Positions 16,051-23,698 of a stretch of DNA of 36,807 bases are shown here, piece by piece. The position numbers and the translations under genes were made by a program. Origin of the DNA: Isosphaeraceae bacterium (GTDB lineage Bacteria > Planctomycetota > Planctomycetia > Isosphaerales > Isosphaeraceae); NCBI GenBank assembly GCA_021324445.1, contig JAJPJC010000531.1:1-36807 (forward strand), written 5' to 3'. The notes under the pieces are model-generated. The model ran no database searches, had not been told where the DNA came from, and saw only the letters and a program-made list of their open reading frames with translations. Numbering within the stretch: position 1 is the first letter of the stretch; every line of letters begins with the position of its first letter.

Positions 16051-17163
16051 ATGGCGCAGCGCGACCGTCCCTGGCCGGGGCCTCCGCCGGGCGAGGCCGG
16101 GTCGATCGAAATCCTGGTCGTCGACGACAGCGCCGTGGTCCGGCAGCGGCTCAAGGCGATCATCGAAGCGGACCCGCAGTTCCGCGTGGTGCTGGCGGCT
16201 GATCCCTACGAAGCGGCGGAACGGCTCAAGCGGTCGGTCCCCGGGGTGATCGTGCTCGATGTCGAGATGCCGCGGATGGACGGCCTGACCTTCCTCCGCA
16301 AGCTGATGCGGCAGCATCCGATGCCGGTGGTGCTCTGCACGGCGCAGGCCGAGCGAGCCGTCACGGCCCTGGAGATGGGCGCGCTGGAGGTGATCGCCAA
16401 GCCCGACTGGAACCAGGCCGAGCGGCTGGCGGAGTGGTCGCAAAGCCTGCTGGAGAGCATCCGCAACGCCGCGCGGGCCGGCCGCTTGCCCTTCCGCGAG
16501 GACCGTCCCGCCGCGACCACCGACCGCCGCCACAGCGCCGACGTCATCTTGCCACGGCATCCCTACGCGCGGCACACCGGCCTGAGCGAGCGGATCATCG
16601 TCGTGGGTGTCAGCACAGGCGGCGTGCAGGCGCTCCAGCAGTTGCTGCCGGCTTTCCCCCCGGAGTGCCCGGGGATCGTCATCGTGCAGCACATGCCGCC
16701 CGATTTCATCCCGGCGTTCGCCCAGCGCCTGGACAAGGATCCCCGGATCGGGCTGCAGGTCACCGAGGCCCGGCAACACCAGCCGGTGGAGGCCGGCCGG
16801 GCCCTGGTGATCCCCGGGGACCGGCACGGCCTGATCCGCCGGTCCGGGACCGGGTACCGCATCGAGCTGGTGGAGGGCCCCCCCGTCTGCCGGCACCGTC
16901 CCAGCGTCGAGGTCCTCTTCCGCTCGGCCGCCCAGGCGGCCGGCCCGTTTGCCGCCGGCGTGATCCTCACCGGCATGGGCGACGACGGTGCCGGCGGCCT
17001 GCTCGAGATGCGCGAGGCCGGGGCGTTGACCATCGCCCAGAATGAAGCGACCTGCATCGTCTTCGGCATGCCCCGCGAGGCCATCCGCCGCGGGGCCGCC
17101 CAGTTCGTCACCCCCCTCGACGCGATCGCCGGCACGATCATGGCCTGGGTCGCTGCATCCTAG
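16051..17163 (+). CDS. cheB: Receptor glutamate methylesterase/deamidase CheB
   Basis: Response-regulated methylesterase that removes CheR methyl groups. The 370-residue protein has a receiver domain (18-140) with acidic pair Asp25-Asp26 and phospho-acceptor Asp70 (VIVLDVEMPRMDG). A linker follows. The catalytic domain (180-370) has Ser188 (VGVSTGGVQAL), His214 (VQHMPPDF) and Asp312 (LTGMGDDGAGG) as the expected triad. It is phosphorylated by CheA in known systems. It is the last gene of the locus and is followed by a heptamer hairpin that separates it from the convergent DUF1559 gene. Confidence 0.97.
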   Translation: MAQRDRPWPGPPPGEAGSIEILVVDDSAVVRQRLKAIIEADPQFRVVLAADPYEAAERLKRSVPGVIVLDVEMPRMDGLTFLRKLMRQHPMPVVLCTAQAERAVTALEMGALEVIAKPDWNQAERLAEWSQSLLESIRNAARAGRLPFREDRPAATTDRRHSADVILPRHPYARHTGLSERIIVVGVSTGGVQALQQLLPAFPPECPGIVIVQHMPPDFIPAFAQRLDKDPRIGLQVTEARQHQPVEAGRALVIPGDRHGLIRRSGTGYRIELVEGPPVCRHRPSVEVLFRSAAQAAGPFAAGVILTGMGDDGAGGLLEMREAGALTIAQNEATCIVFGMPREAIRRGAAQFVTPLDAIAGTIMAWVAAS

Positions 17164-17167
17164 TCGT

Positions 17168-17242
17168 CAGTGGACAGAGTCGCAGGTAGCGAGCGAAGAC
17201 AGGAAAACTCTTCCCTCTCGCCACTCGCTATTCGCTACTCTG
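17168..17242. repeat. Heptamer-built hairpin (YTCGCTA words) between convergent genes
   Basis: The right arm has three tandem 7-bp words, CTCGCCA, CTCGCTA and TTCGCTA (17217-17237). The left arm has TAGCGAG (17187-17193) and CAGAGT (17175-17180), which pair with CTCGCTA and ACTCTG (17237-17242). The stem is imperfect. It sits exactly between the cheB stop and the stop of the minus-strand DUF1559 gene, so it may act as a two-way terminator (inference). Confidence 0.65.
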
Positions 17243-17250
17243 ACCAGTGG

Positions 17251-18387
17251 TCAATACTGATCCGAGCTGATCACTTCGCCGCCACTGATCGAGCCGAGCT
17301 GGACCCAGGTCATGGGGTTGATCGAGTTCTTGATGAAGTGGACCGAGCCGTCGCCGAAGAGGGTATTGATCCCGCCGGGATGGCGGCTCCGCGATCCGGA
17401 GAATTCGCCCCCCTGGTTCCCTTGGTTGTTGCATCGCAGGCCTTGAACCGGCTGGCTATCGCACAGGGAGCCGGGAGTCGGCGGGCTGGTGCCCGCACTC
17501 ACGCCTGACGGGAAATACGGCAGGTTGTCCGCGTTGTCGAGCACCAGCGCGCTGGGGGAAACCGCCGACGCCCAGGGCTGGAACAGGGGGACGTAGTCCT
17601 GGTAGCCATTGGGTGTGAACCGCGTCATGTAGGTGCCGGCGCCAGGATTGTCGACCCAGATGGTCCCGCGGATATCGTCGGGGGCGCCCTGCAAGAGCTC
17701 CGAGACCTCATGCGTATTGCTGGTCCCGTCGGTGATCGAGGCGATCCGGACGAGCTGAGGACCGGCGCCAGTGGCATTGATGCCGAAGGCCGACTGCAAG
17801 TACAGGTTCCGGGTGAAGAAGCCGCCCGCCGCCCCCTGGCCGTAGTCGCAGTTCCCCCAGTTGACGCCGTAATTCCCCTTGGTGGGCGACCACGGGAAGG
17901 CCGGGACCTGGCCGCCGGAGGCCGCACTCACGGCCGCAAAGCTGAAGGTCTGCGGGGTATCGCTGGGACACTGGAACGAGGGAATCCGCGTGATGTGGAC
18001 CGTGCTGTTGACGATGTAGCCCAGCAACGAGATCCCTTCGATGCCGATCGAAGCATTGAACGAGGCGTAGAGCGGCCCTTGCTCGATGTAGGGGAGCATC
18101 AGCACGAACCAGGGCGTGTTCTGGCAGCCATTGCCGAAGCCCGGGGTTCGGCACAAGCCGGAGATGCCGGTGGCCAGGTACACGTCGCCGATGGGCAGGC
18201 AGTTGTTCGCCGACTCGTAGTTGGCGATGGCCAGCCCGAACTGTTTGAGATTGTTTGTACACTGCGCCCGCCGCGCTGCCTCCCGGGCCGCTTGCACGGC
18301 CGGCAGGAGCAAGGCAATCAAAACCGCGATGATCGCGATGACGACCAGAAGCTCGATCAGCGTGAAACCACGACGTCGTTCTGACAT
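17251..18387 (-). CDS. DUF1559 (SBP_bac_10) prepilin-like protein
   Basis: A 378-residue member of a family greatly expanded in planctomycetes, of unknown function. The N-terminus RRRGFTLIELLVVIAIIAVLI is a type IV prepilin leader with cleavage before Phe, then RAQCTNNLKQ. The central body contains NTPWFVLMLPYIEQGPLY and many aromatic and Gly-rich patches. The C-terminal box SRHPGGINTLFGDGSVHFI is the family hallmark. A prepilin peptidase would process it, and the product probably becomes exposed on the envelope as a pseudopilin. I take the ATG at 18387. A GTG four codons upstream (18399) is possible. A TATGAT -10 candidate lies about 125 bp upstream (18513-18518 on the minus strand). Confidence 0.95.
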   Translation of the reverse strand: MSERRRGFTLIELLVVIAIIAVLIALLLPAVQAAREAARRAQCTNNLKQFGLAIANYESANNCLPIGDVYLATGISGLCRTPGFGNGCQNTPWFVLMLPYIEQGPLYASFNASIGIEGISLLGYIVNSTVHITRIPSFQCPSDTPQTFSFAAVSAASGGQVPAFPWSPTKGNYGVNWGNCDYGQGAAGGFFTRNLYLQSAFGINATGAGPQLVRIASITDGTSNTHEVSELLQGAPDDIRGTIWVDNPGAGTYMTRFTPNGYQDYVPLFQPWASAVSPSALVLDNADNLPYFPSGVSAGTSPPTPGSLCDSQPVQGLRCNNQGNQGGEFSGSRSRHPGGINTLFGDGSVHFIKNSINPMTWVQLGSISGGEVISSDQY

Positions 18388-18695
18388 GGCTCGACCCACC
18401 CCTCGAAATCGTTTCGGGAAACGCTTGGTTCCGGACGGACGCGCACTCGTTCGCCCGAGGAGAAAGGATGACGACGATCCGCGGGTCTTCCCTCAACCGC
18501 TTCGTCGCCTCAATCATACTAACATGGCTGGAGTCGGTTGGCGAGAGGGTACACCAAAACGATCTCGCGCACCGATCGTCCTAGATACAATGAGCCCGTG
18601 CCTTGTCGGTTTCAAGCATCAAGCGAACTCGACGGCACCCGAATCCGCGCCGCAACGATTCCCGGATGATGTCGGGATCTCGGCGCGCCGCGAGG

Positions 18696-21665
18696 CTAGG
18701 GAATGACTGGGTTGCTACTCGAGGGGTGCAGGTGTTCGGCCAGGACCTGGATCGGGTGCACGGCGTCGATTCCCGCGAGGCCGTGGACCTGGCTGCGGCA
18801 GGAGAAGCCGGGGGCGACCAGGCGGGCGGAAGGATCAGCCCGCGCCGCGGGAATAAGGACGCGGTTGGCCAGGGCCTGGCTCACTTCGTAGTGGCCGTGC
18901 TCGTAGCCGAAGGAGCCGGCCATGCCGCAGCAGCCGGAGTCCAGCTCGTGGACCACCAGTCCCGGCACCCGGCGCAACGCGGCGAGCGTCCCCGCGGTGC
19001 CGAGCACCGCCTTCTGGTGGCAGTGGCCGTGGACCAGCACGCGCCCCCGTCCGGCCGCCATCGGCAGATCCGGCACTCGCTCGGGATCGGCCAGGAACGC
19101 ATCGACCAGGTGCGCGGCCGCTGCGACGCGCTCGGCGTCGGCCCCGAGGCGGAAGTCGCGATATTCGTCGATCAGGGTGACCAGGCAGCTCGGCTCGCAG
19201 CCGAGGATCGGAATCCCCGCGCGCACCGCGGGCAAGAGCTGCTGGACGTTGGCGACTGCCAGCTCACGCGCCAGGGGGAGGAGTCCCTTGGAGATCGCCG
19301 GCCGGCCGCAGCAGTCCAGCCCGGCCAGCTCGACGCGGTAGCCGGCGGCCTCCAGGACCCGGACCGCCGCGATGCCGACCTCGGGGTTGTTGTAGGTCGT
19401 GAAGCAATCGTCGAGCAGGAGGACCGTGCCGCGCGGCCCGGCGGGGCGGTCGGCCTGATGGCGCCGGAACCACTTGCGGAAATGGTCGCGCGCGAAGGTC
19501 GGCAGCGTCCGCCGCCGGTCGATGCCGGCGCCTTTCTCCAGCATCCACTTGAAGGCTGGGTTGCGGAGCATCGCGTTGGCCAGGGGCGCCACTGCCGCGG
19601 CGACCGGGTTGAGCCGGAAGATCTGGCCCAGGAGCAGATGACCGAGCGGGCGCGGCCGGCCCTGGTAGTGCTGGTGGAGCACCTCCGCCTTGAGCTTGGC
19701 CATGTCCACCTTGGACGGGCACTCGGTCTTGCACGCCTTGCACTGGAGGCACAGGTCGAGAGCTTCGAGGAGACTCGCGTTGTCCAGGCCGCCGTTGCCG
19801 CTGGGCAGCGCGCCGGTCATGGCCAGGCGAAGCAGGTTGGCGCGACCCCGGGTCGTGTGCATCTCGTCGCGGGTGACCATGTAGCTGGGGCACATCGTGC
19901 CCCCGGCCGTCTTGCGGCAGGCACCAACGCCCGAACACATCTCGACCGCGCCGGCAAACCCGCCCTGGGTGGAGAAGTCCAGCAGCGTCGCCTCCGGCTC
20001 GTGGGGGTGATAATTCGGCCCGATGCGGAGGTTCGCGGCCGGATCCGCGTCGCCCACGACCTTGCCGGGGTTGAGGCGGTTCTCCGGGTCGAAGGCGCGC
20101 TTCACGGCCTCGAAGGCCGCATAGACCTCGGGTCCGAACAGCTTGCGGTTCCAGAGAGTGCGGGCCAGGCCGTCGCCGTGCTCGCCGCTCATCGAGCCGC
20201 CGAACTCGACCACCAGGTCGGAGACCTCGCGCGCGATCAGCCGCAGGGTCTCGACCCCCTCCCAGGTCTTGACGTTGATAACCGGCCGGATATGGAGGCA
20301 GCCGACGTCGGCATGGCCATAGCAGGCCGCTGTGACCCCGCGCCGCGCCACAATCGCGCGGAAGCGGTCGTAGAACTCGGGGAGGCGGCCGGGGTCGACC
20401 GCCGTGTCCTCGACGAAGGCGATCGGCTTGGCGTCGCCCACCATGCCCATCAGCAGGCTGAACCCGGCCTTACGGATCTTCCAGAAGTCGTCCTTCTCGG
20501 CATTGACCAGGCTGGTGCGGACCCCGAGCACGCCCGGCCGCCCCTCGAACCGCCGCGCCAGGTCAGCCGTCCGCGCGGCCAGCTCGCTGGCCGTGTCGGC
20601 GTAGAACTGGGCGGCCAGGACCGCCGCAGGAAACCCCGCGGTGAAGTTCAGGTGCTGGGCAAACAGCGGGTTCTGCGCCGCCAGGTCGAGGATCATCCGG
20701 TCGAGCATCTCGACGGCGACCGGGCCGGTCGCGACGATCTCGGCCAGTCGATCGAGCGCCGCCGGGATCGTGGCGAACGAGAGGATAACCAGCCCCTGGG
20801 CGGCGGGCAGCGGGACCAGCTTCAGCTCGGCCGCCGGGACCACGGCCAGCGTTCCCTCCGAACCGACGATCAGCCGAGCCAGGTTGAACTGCCAGGGCTC
20901 GTCGTGCCAGCCCGCTGGCCGGACTGGCAGACCGGGCACGAACTCGTCGAGGTTGTAGCCGCTGACCCGGCGCAAGATCCGGGGGAAGTGTGCGCGGATC
21001 GCCGGCTCGTGCTGTGCGACCACGTCGCGCACCACGCGGTGGACCGCGCCGATGGCGTCGGGCCGACCGCAGATCGCGTCGAGCTGCTCGGCCGGCACCG
21101 GACCGAAGCGCGCGACGGTGCCGTCGGCCAGGACAACCTCAACGGCCCGGACGTGATCGACCGTCTTGCCGTAACGGAGCGAGCGCGCTCCGGCCGAGTT
21201 GTTGCCGATCATCCCGCCGATCGTGGCTCGATCGCTGGTCGAGACATCCGGCCCGAACATCAGGCCCATCGGCTTGAGGTGGGCGTTGAGCTGGTCGAGT
21301 ACCACGCCCGACTCGACGCGGACACTCATCGCGTCGCGGTCGACGATCCCGATCCGGTTGAGGTACTTGGAGAAGTCGATGACGATGGCCTCGGCGACGG
21401 TTTGGCCCGACAGGCTGGTCGCCGCCCCGCGGGGCAGGATCGGGACGTGTTCCTCGGCCGCGATCCTGACCGTCGCGACCACATCGTCGGCCGTCCGGGG
21501 GACCACCACGCCAATCGGCACGATCTGGTAGAGGCTGGCGTCCGTCGCGTAGAGCCCGCGCGTCCCGGGATCGAAGGAGACCTCGGCGCGCGTCTCGCGG
21601 CGCAAGCGGTCGGCTAGGTGGTTCAGCGCCAGAGAGGGCGTCGCGGTCGTCATGAGGTTCGGCAT
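18696..21665 (-). CDS. Fused FAD-binding / Fe-S oxidoreductase (GlcD-GlcF type, D-lactate or glycolate oxidising)
   Basis: A 989-residue fusion of GlcD- and GlcF-like halves, like the YdiJ/D-lactate dehydrogenase group. The FAD domain (about 30-530) has PRTADDVVATVRIAAE, PRGAATSLSGQTV, and MIGNNSAGARSLRYGKT, followed by the FAD-oxidase C domain with SMSGEHGDGLART. Two Fe-S motifs follow: CSGVGACRKTAGGTMCPS (about 575-595) and CLQCKACKTECPS (about 637-650). Two CCG domains end the protein (DCCGRPAISKG at about 785 and SGCCGMAGSFGYEH at about 908), as in electron-transfer partners of quinone. The ATG at 21665 has GGAG 8 nt upstream. A GTG three codons upstream (21674) is the alternative. Confidence 0.95.
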   Translation of the reverse strand: MPNLMTTATPSLALNHLADRLRRETRAEVSFDPGTRGLYATDASLYQIVPIGVVVPRTADDVVATVRIAAEEHVPILPRGAATSLSGQTVAEAIVIDFSKYLNRIGIVDRDAMSVRVESGVVLDQLNAHLKPMGLMFGPDVSTSDRATIGGMIGNNSAGARSLRYGKTVDHVRAVEVVLADGTVARFGPVPAEQLDAICGRPDAIGAVHRVVRDVVAQHEPAIRAHFPRILRRVSGYNLDEFVPGLPVRPAGWHDEPWQFNLARLIVGSEGTLAVVPAAELKLVPLPAAQGLVILSFATIPAALDRLAEIVATGPVAVEMLDRMILDLAAQNPLFAQHLNFTAGFPAAVLAAQFYADTASELAARTADLARRFEGRPGVLGVRTSLVNAEKDDFWKIRKAGFSLLMGMVGDAKPIAFVEDTAVDPGRLPEFYDRFRAIVARRGVTAACYGHADVGCLHIRPVINVKTWEGVETLRLIAREVSDLVVEFGGSMSGEHGDGLARTLWNRKLFGPEVYAAFEAVKRAFDPENRLNPGKVVGDADPAANLRIGPNYHPHEPEATLLDFSTQGGFAGAVEMCSGVGACRKTAGGTMCPSYMVTRDEMHTTRGRANLLRLAMTGALPSGNGGLDNASLLEALDLCLQCKACKTECPSKVDMAKLKAEVLHQHYQGRPRPLGHLLLGQIFRLNPVAAAVAPLANAMLRNPAFKWMLEKGAGIDRRRTLPTFARDHFRKWFRRHQADRPAGPRGTVLLLDDCFTTYNNPEVGIAAVRVLEAAGYRVELAGLDCCGRPAISKGLLPLARELAVANVQQLLPAVRAGIPILGCEPSCLVTLIDEYRDFRLGADAERVAAAAHLVDAFLADPERVPDLPMAAGRGRVLVHGHCHQKAVLGTAGTLAALRRVPGLVVHELDSGCCGMAGSFGYEHGHYEVSQALANRVLIPAARADPSARLVAPGFSCRSQVHGLAGIDAVHPIQVLAEHLHPSSSNPVIP

Positions 21666-21926
21666 CGTGCTCACTCCGCCTCGGGTTCGCCTTCCGGGAA
21701 GAGGGCCGAGCGAGGGGGGTGGAAGCCGTGCAGGAGGGCGCCCATCAAATCATCTCCTCGCCGCGGATTCGGCCTGGGCCGAGCAGCACGGCCATTCTAC
21801 CAGATTGCGCGAGCCATTCGCCCCACCGCCCCAAGGGCCGAAATCCTCATTCTCCGGCCACGATTGCACAGTCTGGGCAGGATAAAATGCGAGCTTTACG
21901 CTGTGCGCACGTCTTGTCACGGTCAT

Positions 21927-22352
21927 TCACGGCAGCGCTGCCAGTGACGTGATGAACGGGAAGGTCGGGTGGAGGGTTCGCACGAGCCGATCGTCCGCCG
22001 TCACGAGCTCGCAGCCCTCCCGCTCTGCGAGAGCCACATAGAGGCAATCGTACACGCCGATCCGAGCCGGGGAGGCGATGTCGAGTGCTCTCTTGAGCAA
22101 GCGCAGATAGGGATAGACGTGGGGCGGGGTCGAGAGGACGTTCGTTAACAGCCTGTCCGCGTCCCCTTGGGGAATGACTCCTCGCCTCTCCGCCTTGGCA
22201 AGTCCGTGCGCGACCTCGACCGGGAACACGTCGGGAGCGATCAGTTCGTGAATCGGGTTGTGGAACTCGGCCCGGAGGCGCCGTGCCGTGTCGGAGTCGA
22301 CCTCGGCGAGGACCCACTTCAGCGCAATGTTGCTGTCCAGCACGTATTTCAT
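21927..22352 (-). CDS. vapC: VapC-type toxin, PIN-domain ribonuclease
   Basis: A 141-residue PIN-domain protein. The acidic residues expected to bind metal are Asp6 (YVLDSNIALK), Glu46 (VFPVEVAHGL), Asp102 (GVYDCLYVALAE) and Asp120 (LVTADDRLV). Type II VapC toxins cleave tRNA or other RNA and are neutralised by a partner antitoxin. The start codon overlaps the antitoxin stop by 4 bp (ATGA), typical of TA pairs. About 250 bp of noncoding DNA separate its stop from the FAD/Fe-S gene start (21665). Confidence 0.9.
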   Translation of the reverse strand: MKYVLDSNIALKWVLAEVDSDTARRLRAEFHNPIHELIAPDVFPVEVAHGLAKAERRGVIPQGDADRLLTNVLSTPPHVYPYLRLLKRALDIASPARIGVYDCLYVALAEREGCELVTADDRLVRTLHPTFPFITSLAALP

Positions 22353-22549
22353 GCGTCGTCGCGGGCTTCGCGGATCAGGTCAACCGCGATGTTCGGGACG
22401 CCGTGTCTTCGCCGAATGTCTTCGGTGATCTTCTCCGTCTCGGCCTGGACTCTCGCTGCAAACACCGGGTCTTTCTTGCCCGTCAGGATGAGCTGGATCG
22501 CGTATTCCAGGTCCGTCAGCGGGGCCGAGGGTCTGTTCTCGCGAGCCAT
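22349..22549 (-). CDS. Small antitoxin partner of VapC
   Basis: A 66-residue protein, first of the pair. It is charged and helical: TDLEYAIQLILTGKKDPVFA, then RVQAETEKITEDIRRRHGV, and an acidic C-terminus. I do not see a clear AbrB, RHH or Phd DNA-binding motif at its N-terminus, so its DNA-binding class is unclear; the C-terminal half may wrap the toxin. GGAGG lies 6 nt before the ATG, and its stop overlaps the vapC start. Confidence 0.8.
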   Translation of the reverse strand: MARENRPSAPLTDLEYAIQLILTGKKDPVFAARVQAETEKITEDIRRRHGVPNIAVDLIREARDDA

Positions 22550-22739
22550 GGTGATCCTCCCGGGGTCATCTTACCGGAGAGTGCCACGGCCGAATAGGCC
22601 AGGGGGATTGGAGCGTGCTCGACGGGACAGGCTCCCGCCAGGAACGCCGGTCCCTGAGCCGGCGTGGTTCATTTTTCTTGCGCCCTCTGAATAATCGGAT
22701 CGCCGTCGCGAACTACCGGATAGTGCGAACTCCGCCAAC

Positions 22740-22788
22740 GAGCGGCCAGTCCCCCCAAAGTGAATCCTTGCGCGCGAGGAGCGATCGA
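22740..22788 (+). promoter_or_regulatory. Leader L1, near-duplicate of leader L2
   Basis: The 49 nt before the start at 22789 align with the 48 nt before 23240, allowing one gap. Shared words are GAGCGG near the left end, GTCCC and CGCGAGGA with ATCG before the ATG. The ribosome binding site GAGGAG (7 nt before the ATG) lies inside the conserved part. It could be a duplicated 5' UTR or a common regulatory site. Confidence 0.5.
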
Positions 22789-23169
22789 ATGGCCCTGCAC
22801 TATCAGACGGAGTACCGCCTGGGGAATCGTGGACGGATCTGCCGCTCGTACACGGGATTCCAGGCATTCGTGGCGATCGTCTTCGACCTGGTCTTCGGGC
22901 TCTTCTTCGAGTTCGTCTCGGCGATGATCAGCCTTGCGGTGCGGCTCGCAGTGCTGGTCGTCGAGGTCCTGGTGAAGCTGCTGGCGATCAACTGGAAGGT
23001 CCTGGTCGCCGCCATGACGTTCCTCGTCTACGTGGTGACCCTTCCCTTCGCCTTGCTCCACGAGGCCGTCGATCGGCTCCGATCCGGCGGCCCGGCCGAG
23101 CGGCCCGAGCCTCACCCCGACCCGACGTCGCTCCGCAAGCCGAGCTGGGCGTTCAGTCGCGAGGTCTGA
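22789..23169 (+). CDS. Small membrane protein of unknown function (126 aa)
   Basis: I do not recognise this family. The N-terminus (ALHYQTEYRLGNRGRICRSY) is polar. About three hydrophobic helices occupy residues 24-95 (FVAIVFDLVFGLFFEFV, SLAVRLAVLVVEVLVKLL, VLVAAMTFLVYVVTLPFAL). The C-terminal tail is polar, with PERPEPHPDP. The frame is open to 22615, but GAGGAG 7 nt before the ATG at 22789 and its match to leader L2 decide the start. A second small membrane protein gene follows 70 bp later. Confidence 0.7.
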   Translation: MALHYQTEYRLGNRGRICRSYTGFQAFVAIVFDLVFGLFFEFVSAMISLAVRLAVLVVEVLVKLLAINWKVLVAAMTFLVYVVTLPFALLHEAVDRLRSGGPAERPEPHPDPTSLRKPSWAFSREV

Positions 23170-23191
23170 GAAGAGTCCGGACTTCACAAAC

Positions 23192-23239
23192 GAGCGGTCG
23201 GTCCCTCGATGTCAGCCCTGGCACGCGAGGACCCATCGG
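23192..23239 (+). promoter_or_regulatory. Leader L2, near-duplicate of leader L1
   Basis: 48 nt that resemble 22740-22788 across the whole length up to the start codon, with GAGCGG, GTCCC, CACGCGAGGA and ATCG in the same order. It lies between the two small membrane protein genes and contains the GAGG ribosome binding site of the second. Confidence 0.5.
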
Positions 23240-23698
23240 ATGCAGATCCTCCTCACGATGATCGTGGCGTTCGCGCTCTTCGTTCTGAGCTGGTGTCTTC
23301 GACTCCGCTCCTTGCTCGGCTCGAGCGGCTCGGAGAAGCTGCCGGCCAAGGGCTGGGGGCGTGTTCCCGAGTCCCGGAACCTCGTCCGGTTCCTGGCCGT
23401 CTTGATGCTCGTGATCGTGACCCTGAGCCTGGTGTCTGGGATCCTCTCGGGGGCAACTGAGCCCTTCACGGTCTCCGGAGAGCTCTGCTCCCTGCTGACG
23501 CTCTTCGGCTATTCCGTGACGCTCCTTGTCTGGGTACTCAGCATGATGGCCCGGTCCATCCGGGGGCTCTGGCACCGTGTCTCGCGCCAGCTACCTCCAT
23601 TGCCGGGCGAAGAGGGCGGCGTGAGGGACGACTGGCTGGACGGTCCCCAGGCGAGTCTCGTCAAGTCGCGGCCTGGGCGTTCTGCCGCGTCTGGTTGA
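23240..23698 (+). CDS. Small membrane protein of unknown function (152 aa)
   Basis: Not recognised. It has three hydrophobic segments: residues 2-22 (QILLTMIVAFALFVLSW), about 50-70 (LAVLMLVIVTLSLVSGIL) and about 84-105 (LLTLFGYSVTLLVWVLSMM), then an acidic/basic tail of about 45 residues. It shows no clear sequence similarity to the membrane protein upstream, although their leaders are alike. The last 38 bp overlap the end of the convergent radical SAM gene (23661-23698). Confidence 0.65.
   Translation: MQILLTMIVAFALFVLSWCLRLRSLLGSSGSEKLPAKGWGRVPESRNLVRFLAVLMLVIVTLSLVSGILSGATEPFTVSGELCSLLTLFGYSVTLLVWVLSMMARSIRGLWHRVSRQLPPLPGEEGGVRDDWLDGPQASLVKSRPGRSAASG

Noticed and set aside
18603..21617. 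Plus-strand open frame of 1004 codons opposite the FAD/Fe-S oxidoreductase
   Set aside because: Same effect: low-complexity His/Arg/Ala/Asp sequence with no motif, while the minus strand has full FAD, Fe-S and CCG motifs.
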